Positions 1 to 4,823 of a DNA stretch of 6,677 bases are shown one piece after another (positions within the stretch are counted from its first letter, which is position 1; each line of letters opens with the position of its first letter). The notes under the pieces are model-generated. The model saw only the letters and a list, made by a program, of their open reading frames with translations, did not search any database and was not told the DNA's origin. The translations under genes and the position numbers were made by a program. This DNA is from Deltaproteobacteria bacterium (GTDB lineage: Bacteria > Desulfobacterota > Desulfobacteria > Desulfobacterales > Desulfatibacillaceae), in contig JAFDHW010000139.1 of assembly GCA_019308705.1 (NCBI GenBank), forward strand, positions 1 to 6,677, given 5' to 3'.

Positions 1-233
1 CGGGCCTGGCGGCGGCCTCGGCGTTGCTTTCCGCGGGCCTGTGCATGGGCATCGGCGCCTTCGGCCCGGGCATGGGCGAGGGACTGGCCGCCCGAAGCGC
101 GGTGGACTGGATCGCCAGAAACGAATCCGCCACCGCCGAGGTGACCCGGACCATGCTGGTGGGCCAGGCCGTGGCGGAATCCACGGGCATCTACTCCCTG
201 GTGGTGGCCCTGGTGCTTATTTTCGTGGTGTAA
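1..233 (+). CDS. atpE: F0 ATP synthase subunit c, first copy (5' partial)
   Basis: Membrane rotor subunit of the F0 ATP synthase; a ring of these hairpins carries the coupling ion past subunit a. The gene begins upstream of the window: the frame is open from base 3, and the in-frame TTG at 24 falls inside helix 1, so it is not the start. The visible 77 codons cover the end of helix 1 with the GPGMGEG motif (Glu codon 78-80), the polar loop and helix 2 with [13 protein letters not shown] (ion-site Glu codon 177-179, then Ser, Thr and Tyr). The Glu-Ser-Thr...Tyr set is the sodium-type signature known from Ilyobacter and Fusobacterium. The loop reads Arg-Asn-Glu where c subunits normally have Arg-Gln/Asn-Pro, so this copy departs from the family where it meets the central stalk. 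A second c gene follows 49 bases downstream. Family assignment is secure; the ion is inferred. Confidence 0.93.
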   Translation, partial: GLAAASALLSAGLCMGIGAFGPGMGEGLAARSAVDWIARNESATAEVTRTMLVGQAVAESTGIYSLVVALVLIFVV

Positions 234-282
234 AACCCGTTTTTTTGATCCATCGTTTTCCATCCAAAAGGAGGGCTTTCAA

Positions 283-534
283 ATGGCAATCGAAGGTGTG
301 GACATCATCACGGCGGCTTCTTTTCTGGGCGCGGGCCTGGCCATGGGCCTGGGCGCCATCGGGCCCGGCGTGGGCGAGGGAATGGCCGCGGCCAAGGCCT
401 GCGAGGCCATCGGAAGAAACCCCAAGGAAGCAGGCCTTCTGACCCGGACCATGCTGGTGGGCCAGGCGGTTTCCGAGTCCACGGGCATCTACTCCCTGGT
501 CATCGCGCTTCTGCTCCTGTTTGTTGTCAGCTAA
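283..534 (+). CDS. atpE: F0 ATP synthase subunit c, second copy, sodium-type with two carboxylates
   Basis: Complete 83-residue c subunit with two transmembrane helices (about 8-42 and 52-82) joined by a loop with the normal Arg45-Asn46-Pro47. The numbering happens to match the Ilyobacter tartaricus c subunit: Glu65 is the ion-carrying carboxylate, with Val63, Ser66, Thr67 and Tyr70 completing the sodium-site signature. Position 32, Gln in Ilyobacter, is Glu here. That matches the two-carboxylate type described for the Fusobacterium nucleatum sodium c ring. The start ATG has a strong AAAAGGAGG Shine-Dalgarno at 266-273, 9 bases upstream. It is similar to the preceding c gene over its whole length; stretches of 28 and 23 bases in the second half are identical, suggesting duplication or gene conversion. 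Na+ coupling is predicted from residues, not shown. Confidence 0.96.
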   Translation: MAIEGVDIITAASFLGAGLAMGLGAIGPGVGEGMAAAKACEAIGRNPKEAGLLTRTMLVGQAVSESTGIYSLVIALLLLFVVS

Positions 535-544
535 CCGGGCGCGC

Positions 545-562
545 CCCGGCCCCGCGGCCGGG
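545..562 (+). promoter_or_regulatory. Intergenic hairpin between subunit c and b genes
   Basis: A perfect 7-bp stem (CCCGGCC at 545-551, GGCCGGG at 556-562) with a 4-base loop starts 11 bases after the subunit c stop. No T-run follows, so it is not a full intrinsic terminator. In F0 operons c is needed in many more copies than a or b; a 3' stem that protects upstream mRNA or weakly attenuates downstream transcription would fit. That role is inferred. A second 7-bp pairing (587-593 with 615-621) lies just before the ribosome binding site of the next gene and could add to the effect. Confidence 0.4.
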
Positions 563-638
563 AGCGTCCCCAACCGAGCAAAAAGAGGCGGGCCCAGGCC
601 CTGTGCGCGCCGGCGCCCGCCCCCTGTTAGGTGGTTTC

Positions 639-1112
639 ATGGAGATCGTTGAAAACGTCGCCCTTATCAGCATCAACGCCACCCTGGCGGCACAGATGGT
701 TTCCTTTCTCATCTTCCTGTTTTTGATCAACCGGCTCATGTTCGCCCCCTTGCGGGAGGTCATGGCCGAGCGGCAGGGGCGCATGGACTCGGCCGAACAG
801 GAGATTTCCCTCACCCGGGAGAAGATGGAGAAGATCCGGGAGACCCTGGCCGCCCAGGAGGCCGAGGCCCGCGCCAGGGCCCGGAAAACCAAGGAGCGCC
901 TGAGCGAGGAAGGCGGCAGGGAAGCGGAAAGGATCCTGGCCGCGGCACGGGAAAAGATCGAAAAGACGCGCCAGGAAACCGCCGAAAAGGTGGAGCAAGA
1001 AATCGCCCGGGTCCGGGAGTACCTGGACGCCGAAGCCAAGGCCCTTGCCGGGGAAATCATGGAAAAGATCCTGGGCCGCAGCATCCAGGACGGTTCCGGA
1101 GGTGCGGCATGA
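639..1112 (+). CDS. F0 ATP synthase subunit b-type peripheral stalk protein (b')
   Basis: A 157-residue peripheral stalk subunit that anchors F1 to the membrane. One transmembrane helix (about residues 13-33) begins with the b-family pattern INATLAAQMVSFLIFLFLIN and is followed by FAPLREVMAER. The remainder is a highly charged Glu/Lys/Arg/Ala coiled coil to the C-terminus. Length is normal for b or b'. I chose ATG 639, preceded by TAGGTGG at 628-634, over an in-frame GTG at 603 that would add 12 residues and has no good ribosome binding site. The stop overlaps the next gene's start as ATGA (1109-1112), implying translational coupling. Having no signal-like leader, it resembles b' while the next gene resembles b; which of the two is formally atpF is not certain. 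Confidence 0.9.
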   Translation: MEIVENVALISINATLAAQMVSFLIFLFLINRLMFAPLREVMAERQGRMDSAEQEISLTREKMEKIRETLAAQEAEARARARKTKERLSEEGGREAERILAAAREKIEKTRQETAEKVEQEIARVREYLDAEAKALAGEIMEKILGRSIQDGSGGAA

Positions 1113-1672
1113 AACACGCGGTTTTGACCGGCTGCCTTCTGGCCGCGCTTGCCGCCGGGGCTTCCCCGGCCGCTGCAGCCCAGCCCGGCTGGCGCGCCAC
1201 CTACGACACGGTCATGATGTGGGTGAACTTCCTCATCCTGGCCGGGGTTATCTACAAGTTCGGCAGAAAGCCCCTGCTGGACTTTCTGCGGGGCCAGGGC
1301 CAGGAAGTGGCGGACCAGATCGAGGCCGTGGAAAAGCGCCGCCGGCGGGCCGCCGAAGACCTGGCCGAACTGGAAAAAAAAGCCTCCCAGCGCGACGCCC
1401 GCATGAAGGCCCTGGTGGAACGCATGGAAAAGGAAGGCGCCCTGCTCAAGGAAAAGATCATCGAGCAAGCCCAGCAGGAGGCCCGGCATCTTCTGGAGGA
1501 CACCGGCCGCCGTGCGGGCTACCAGATCGAGGCCGCCAAAAAGAAATTTCGCTCCGAGCTGGTGGACATGGCCGTGGACATGGCCAGGGAAGCCCTGCCC
1601 CGGGTCATCACCCCCGAGGACAGGAAACGCCTATTGAGTGACTACATCCAAAAGGGCCTTCCCCAGACATAG
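1109..1672 (+). CDS. atpF: F0 ATP synthase subunit b
   Basis: A 187-residue peripheral stalk subunit. A cleavable-looking leader (residues 1 to about 24, ending in an Ala-rich stretch) precedes a transmembrane helix at about 33-49 and the FGRKPLLDFL junction typical of b subunits. Residues from about 60 to 165 are charged and predicted coiled coil. A leader before the true membrane helix is known in deltaproteobacterial b subunits such as those of Geobacter, supporting both the assignment and the lineage guess. The start overlaps the preceding stop (ATGA), with GGAGG at 1098-1102 inside the upstream gene. It should pair with the preceding b'-type protein as a heterodimer. It is the last gene of the operon: a terminator follows, and no delta, alpha, gamma, beta or epsilon gene comes after it. 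Confidence 0.9.
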   Translation: MKHAVLTGCLLAALAAGASPAAAAQPGWRATYDTVMMWVNFLILAGVIYKFGRKPLLDFLRGQGQEVADQIEAVEKRRRRAAEDLAELEKKASQRDARMKALVERMEKEGALLKEKIIEQAQQEARHLLEDTGRRAGYQIEAAKKKFRSELVDMAVDMAREALPRVITPEDRKRLLSDYIQKGLPQT

Positions 1673-1686
1673 GGCGGCTTTTTCCC

Positions 1687-1732
1687 GAAAAAAACGAAGC
1701 CCGGCCCGGGAGTTTCCGGGGCCGGGTTTTTT
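1687..1732. terminator. Intrinsic terminator, probably bidirectional
   Basis: An 8-bp GC stem (CCCGGCCC at 1700-1707 and GGGCCGGG at 1719-1726, with a further GG/CC possible inside the loop) is followed by six T at 1727-1732. On the other side there are seven A at 1688-1694, which read as a T-run on the minus strand. It lies between the end of the ATP synthase operon (1672) and the end of the convergent minus-strand gene (1765), exactly where a shared terminator is expected. Confidence 0.85.
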
Positions 1733-1764
1733 GCGTTTTGCGCCGGCGTATCCGGCCCGCCGGC

Positions 1765-2577
1765 TCATTCCTTCTTGGCCTTGCCCCGCTCTTCCATGCG
1801 GGCGGCGGCCTTGTCCTCCTTCACGGCGTAAGGCCCGCGCTTGAACAGCACGCCCTCCAGCCACTGCACGGCCAGGGCCAGGCGCGCCACCTCGTCCTCC
1901 CGCACCCGGTTCAGAAGCTCGTCGGAAACGTCGTAGAGCTTGGTGAAGGAGCTTTCCGTAAGAAAGCGCATGAAGCGGTCCAGGTCGTAGCACGCCATGA
2001 AATACATGGCCTTGGCTTCCTTGGTGATGCGCAGGTTGGGGGGAAACGACCGCTTGCGGACCACCAGGTCCGTCCAGGGCCGGTTGGCTTCGTCATATTC
2101 GACCACCCCCTGGTCCGCCCGCCAGGAATCCACGGTCCACTTGGTATCGTCAAAGCCTTTGCAGTGGGGCTCTTTCACCAGGAAGTAGAAGTTTTCCGAG
2201 GCCTCGGCCTCCTTGGGCCGCAGGGTGGCGTGGCCCACGGGGTAGTAGCGGCAGGAGGCGGGCCGGTCCTCGTAGATGAGGCAGCCGTCTTCCCGCACAA
2301 AGGGACAGGACTTCTCCTCGTCATCCAGCATCTTCAACGTGGGCACGGGAAGGTCCGTCTTCTCCAGGAGCTGGGGCGTGGTGTAGATGGCCAAGAACTG
2401 GTCCGAGGCAAGATCCAGCCTCTTTTTCATGCGGATGACGTCGTACGGCGTGAGCACGATGTCGATGCCCCGGCAGCACTGGGTGAAGCAGGAGCGGTCC
2501 TTGCCGCAGCGGAAGGTGATTTCGGAATCCCCGGTGAGCTGTTGGGGCTCCACCCGGGCCTGAAACTCGGTGGACAT
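1765..2577 (-). CDS. YkgJ/CxxCxxCC-family cysteine cluster protein
   Basis: A 270-residue soluble protein with the Cys pattern of the YkgJ family, predicted zinc- or iron-binding proteins of unknown molecular function. Near the N-terminus are Cys24, Cys30, Cys34 and Cys35 (CGKDRSCFTQCC); next come Cys91 and Cys99 (CPFVREDGC), then Cys109 in RPASCRYYPVG and Cys139 in PHCKGF. The RPxxCRxYP segment is a family hallmark. The C-terminal half (about 140-270) is helical and charged, longer than the minimal domain, and I recognise no further domain. The start at 2577 is supported by AAAGGAGA (plus positions 2588-2595) 10 bases upstream; the frame runs further 5' but without plausible coding content. 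It is transcribed alone, convergent with the ATP synthase operon and divergent from the small membrane protein gene. Family is likely; function is unknown. Confidence 0.85.
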   Translation of the reverse strand: MSTEFQARVEPQQLTGDSEITFRCGKDRSCFTQCCRGIDIVLTPYDVIRMKKRLDLASDQFLAIYTTPQLLEKTDLPVPTLKMLDDEEKSCPFVREDGCLIYEDRPASCRYYPVGHATLRPKEAEASENFYFLVKEPHCKGFDDTKWTVDSWRADQGVVEYDEANRPWTDLVVRKRSFPPNLRITKEAKAMYFMACYDLDRFMRFLTESSFTKLYDVSDELLNRVREDEVARLALAVQWLEGVLFKRGPYAVKEDKAAARMEERGKAKKE

Positions 2578-2656
2578 GGAAATGGGGTCTCCTTTCGGGG
2601 CAAGCCACGCCCCAGGGGTGTTTTGCTTTTTGGCACGGCCGTTCAATGGAAAAGGG

Positions 2657-2683
2657 CGGACCCGGCCTGGCGGTCCGGGTCCG
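2657..2683. repeat. Perfect inverted repeat in divergent intergenic region
   Basis: CGGACCCGG (2657-2665) and CCGGGTCCG (2675-2683) are perfect 9-base inverted arms around a 9-base spacer. The repeat lies between divergent genes starting at 2577 (-) and 2756 (+). No T-run follows on either strand, so a terminator is unlikely. A dimeric regulator's operator or a transcript leader stem are both possible; the sequence does not decide. Confidence 0.5.
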
Positions 2684-2755
2684 GCTGTGGCAAGATAGGT
2701 CGCCGGTACGGGATATGTCAACCAACCCATTTCGTTTTGCCGAGAGGAGGCGACC

Positions 2756-3070
2756 ATGGGCGAAAACAACCGGCACCTGGTCGGGCGGGACCAGGAAACC
2801 GGAAGGGTGACCTTCCCCGGCAGGGAAAAGGGCGCGGGCTCCGCCGTGGACGCGGATTTCGGCATGGGCGTGCTTGCGGCGGCCACCCTCCTGGTGGTGG
2901 CGGGGTTCGTGCTTTTGGTGGCCTGGGCGCTGAAACATGCAACCGGCGGGATGGGCACCCTGCAATGGGCCGGGATCCTGACCGGGGGCGGCGCGATCGT
3001 TATCCTGGCCCTTTACCTCCTGGGCCGGGTGGTGAGACGGCTTGCGGTCAAAAAATCCTCTGCGGAATGA
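2756..3070 (+). CDS. Small two-helix membrane protein, unknown function
   Basis: A 104-residue protein I do not recognise. A polar, charged N-terminal segment (residues 1-35) is followed by two predicted transmembrane helices at about 37-59 and 70-90. These are joined by a short Gly-rich linker, and the protein ends in a short basic tail. The start is well supported by GAGAGGAGG at 2742-2750, 5 bases before ATG. Codon usage matches the neighbours. It is divergent from the YkgJ-type gene and 102 bases upstream of the exported C39-like protein, so it may be monocistronic. The positive-inside rule (basic tail RVVRR after helix 2, charged N-terminus) would put both ends in the cytoplasm. No function is proposed. 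Confidence 0.75.
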   Translation: MGENNRHLVGRDQETGRVTFPGREKGAGSAVDADFGMGVLAAATLLVVAGFVLLVAWALKHATGGMGTLQWAGILTGGGAIVILALYLLGRVVRRLAVKKSSAE

Positions 3071-3159
3071 CACGAACAGGCTTTTCATCCGCAGCGGTTT
3101 GATGTATCTATTTACCGGGCGTTTGTTCTATTTTTGCGCAACACCGTGCAGCCAAGAGC

Positions 3160-3175
3160 GGAGGTGTATTCCTTG
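3160..3175 (+). promoter_or_regulatory. Ribosome binding site fixing a TTG start
   Basis: GGAGG at 3160-3164 lies 8 bases before TTG at 3173-3175. Translation from this TTG begins directly with a well-formed Sec signal peptide. The first in-frame ATG comes after the signal peptide, and an upstream TTG at 3134 would add 13 polar residues without a Shine-Dalgarno. The site therefore decides the start. Confidence 0.7.
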
Positions 3176-4060
3176 CAGCCGGTTCCCGTTTCTTTGGGTG
3201 CGGTCTGCAGGCTGGCTGTTCTGCTGGCCTCGGCCGTCCTTTTTTGCACCGCGGCCCTCGCCTATCCCCCCGTGTACATGGAAAAGGCCGAAACCACGCC
3301 GGACATGGTGCAGACGGACCAAAACGCACGACTGCCCGCCCGGGGAATGGCCTACTGCGGCCCGGTGGCCGTGTCCAACTCCCTGGTGTGGCTTTCCCGC
3401 CACGGCTACGCGGAACTCATCCCCCCCCTGGACAAGAAGAGGACCATGACCCAGGCCCAGCTCGCCAGCCTGCTGGCCCTGGAAAAGTACATGGACACCA
3501 GCTTGAAGCACGGCACCAGCCCCGCGGAACTGTTGGAGGGCCTGGAGAAGTTTTTGGCCGACCGGGGGTTCTCATCCGCCTCCTTAAAGTACCAGGGGTG
3601 GAGATCCGTGCCCGAACGGTTCATCGCAAGCAAAGGCCCCCCATCCATGGACTGGATCAAGAAGGGGCTTCTGGGCGATTCCGCGGTGTGGCTCAACGTG
3701 GGGTGGTACGACCTGGATAAGGAGACCAAAACCTTCCACCGCCGCGGCGGGCACTGGGTCACCCTGGTGGGCTACGGCAAGAACGCCGCGGGGAAGCCCG
3801 ACCCCTTTGTGCTGGCCGTCCACGACCCCGCCACCCGGAGGAAGCCCGGCAAGGACAAAGCCCCCCGGCGGAGGCACGACTTCGTGGTGGCGGAGCCCAT
3901 CGCCTCGGGCACCCTGGCGGGAAAGATCAAGCCCCTGCCCGTGGACGCCGCGGGATACTACATCTTGGGAGGGGAACTGCACGTGCAGCACGACGCGGAC
4001 TACGCCCTATTGGACGGCGCCGTGGTGTTGACCCTCCAGCCGGGGAAAAAAACCGAATAG
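3173..4060 (+). CDS. Exported C39-like (papain-fold) cysteine peptidase domain protein
   Basis: A 295-residue secreted protein. Residues 1-30 form a Sec signal peptide (hydrophobic core about 14-28, likely cleavage after Ala-Leu-Ala30). The mature part has the features of C39-like peptidases. The nucleophile is Cys62 in AYCGPVAVSNSLVWL, the His is His194 in GGHWVTLVGYG, and the Asp is Asp218 in VHDPATR. In bacteriocin-processing C39 domains an oxyanion-hole Gln sits a few residues before the Cys. Here the nearest are Gln47 and Gln50, 12-15 residues away, so the hole may be built differently. There is no ABC transporter domain, no nearby peptide substrate gene and no LPXTG or C-terminal membrane helix, so it is probably a free periplasmic or secreted protein. 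The fold and triad are likely; peptidase activity and substrate are unknown. The gene appears to stand alone, with possible terminator structure after its stop. Confidence 0.75.
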   Translation: MQPVPVSLGAVCRLAVLLASAVLFCTAALAYPPVYMEKAETTPDMVQTDQNARLPARGMAYCGPVAVSNSLVWLSRHGYAELIPPLDKKRTMTQAQLASLLALEKYMDTSLKHGTSPAELLEGLEKFLADRGFSSASLKYQGWRSVPERFIASKGPPSMDWIKKGLLGDSAVWLNVGWYDLDKETKTFHRRGGHWVTLVGYGKNAAGKPDPFVLAVHDPATRRKPGKDKAPRRRHDFVVAEPIASGTLAGKIKPLPVDAAGYYILGGELHVQHDADYALLDGAVVLTLQPGKKTE

Positions 4061-4122
4061 CCGGGTTTCCCGGCAAAACCGGAAACGCCCGGCCGCCGCT
4101 CATCGCAACGGCCCGTCTTTTT
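4061..4122 (+). terminator. Possible terminator after the C39-like gene
   Basis: CCGGGTTTCC (4061-4070) pairs with GGAAA-CG-CCCGG (4081-4092) as two 5-bp blocks separated by a 2-base bulge. Five T occur only at 4118-4122, about 25 bases further, so the hairpin/T-run spacing is not canonical. It could be a weak or factor-assisted terminator. Confidence 0.3.
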
Positions 4123-4155
4123 CCCCCTTTCCGGGTTCCCCCTTCCAATTTCGGG

Positions 4156-4184
4156 TTGCCGGTTTTACTACTTAGTGCTATGGG
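4156..4184 (+). promoter_or_regulatory. Candidate promoter for the iscU-nifS-cNMP operon
   Basis: An AT-richer island in a GC-rich gap contains TTGCCG (4156-4161), 17 bases, then TATGGG (4179-4184), a partial match to sigma-70 elements. Between the two elements is an imperfect dyad, TACTACTTAGTGCTA (4166-4180), centred on 4173, which could be an operator. The matches are weak and the call rests mainly on position and composition. Confidence 0.3.
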
Positions 4185-4209
4185 GCAGGCGGTTGTTTTT
4201 CGCTCGATA

Positions 4210-4238
4210 GGCCCGGACCGCACGGCGCGGCCCGGGCC
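4210..4238 (+). promoter_or_regulatory. Leader hairpin upstream of the iscU-like gene
   Basis: GGCCCGG-A-CCG (4210-4220) pairs with CGG-C-CCGGGCC (4228-4238): 10 of 11 positions pair, with one A/C mismatch and a 7-base loop. It lies between the candidate promoter and the ribosome binding site (AAGAGG, 4257-4262). No T-run follows, so it is a leader stem rather than a terminator; a regulatory or mRNA-stability role is only inferred. Confidence 0.4.
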
Positions 4239-4270
4239 CCTGGTCCTTGGACCGAAAAGAGGTTTTCGCC

Positions 4271-4783
4271 ATGTATTCCAAGACCGTGATGGACCATTTC
4301 AAAAACCCCCGCAACGTGGGCACCATAGAGGACGCCGACGGCATCGGCGAACTGGGCAACCCCCTGTGCGGGGACATGATGACCATCTACATCAAGGTGG
4401 TCGACGACCGCATTGACGACATCAAGTTCCAGACCTTCGGGTGCGGCGCGGCCATCGCCGTGTCCTCCATGCTCACGGAAATCGCCAAGGGAAAGACCCT
4501 GGACGAGGCCAAAAAGATCACCAACAAGGACGTGGCCGAGGCCCTGGAGGGGCTGCCCAAGAACAAGCTCCACTGCTCCAACCTGGGCGCGGACGCGCTT
4601 AAGCTGGCCATCAAGGACTACGAGGACAAGAAGGCGGGCCGGCCGCGGGAAAAGACCCCCCCGGACCAGCACCTGCACACCCCCGAGGAAAAGTGCTACT
4701 GCCCCTACTGCGACACCGAGGTGCCCGAGGGCCAGGCCATCTGCGAGAACTGCGCGTTTTCCGAGGAGGAGCCGGCGGACTAG
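4271..4783 (+). CDS. IscU/NifU-type Fe-S cluster scaffold with C-terminal zinc-ribbon-like extension
   Basis: A 170-residue cytoplasmic scaffold on which Fe-S clusters are built before transfer to apoproteins. Residues 1-120 are the IscU/NifU N-terminal domain (VMDHFKNPRNVG near the start). It has all three cluster Cys: Cys33 in NPLCGD with Asp35, Cys58 in FGCGAAIA, and Cys102 in HCSNLGADAL with His101. After a Pro/charged linker (121-141) comes a second Cys group: Cys142, Cys144, Cys147, Cys158 and Cys161. CPYC and CENC are separated by 10 residues, like a small zinc ribbon or rubredoxin-type knuckle. This is neither the [2Fe-2S] ferredoxin domain nor the Nfu domain of full-length NifU. I chose ATG 4271 (AAGAGG 8 bases upstream) over an in-frame TTG at 4247. 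The NifS-like gene follows 40 bases later, its expected partner. The function of the extension is unknown. Confidence 0.93.
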   Translation: MYSKTVMDHFKNPRNVGTIEDADGIGELGNPLCGDMMTIYIKVVDDRIDDIKFQTFGCGAAIAVSSMLTEIAKGKTLDEAKKITNKDVAEALEGLPKNKLHCSNLGADALKLAIKDYEDKKAGRPREKTPPDQHLHTPEEKCYCPYCDTEVPEGQAICENCAFSEEEPAD

Positions 4784-4823
4784 CCCGCCCGCCAGGGTTT
4801 CTTCCCTTTTTCCGGAGCCTGAC

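Noticed and set aside
1124..1135. Lipobox-like Leu-Thr-Gly-Cys at residues 6-9 of subunit b
   Set aside because: Only about five residues precede the Cys, too short for a lipoprotein signal; the leader continues as a normal hydrophobic and Ala-rich signal-like stretch.
2631..2645. Sigma-54-like promoter (TGGCAC...TTCA)
   Set aside because: The -24 half matches, but the essential GC of the -12 element is missing.
2578..2958. N-terminal extension of the YkgJ-type gene up to 2958
   Set aside because: The open frame continues but would overlap the small membrane protein gene and its strong ribosome binding site. Its translation is low-quality, and ATG 2577 has its own Shine-Dalgarno.
1738..3102. 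Long plus-strand frame antisense to the YkgJ-type gene
   Set aside because: The minus strand carries a consistent Cys-cluster protein with a good ribosome binding site; the plus frame is its complement shadow and lacks motifs.
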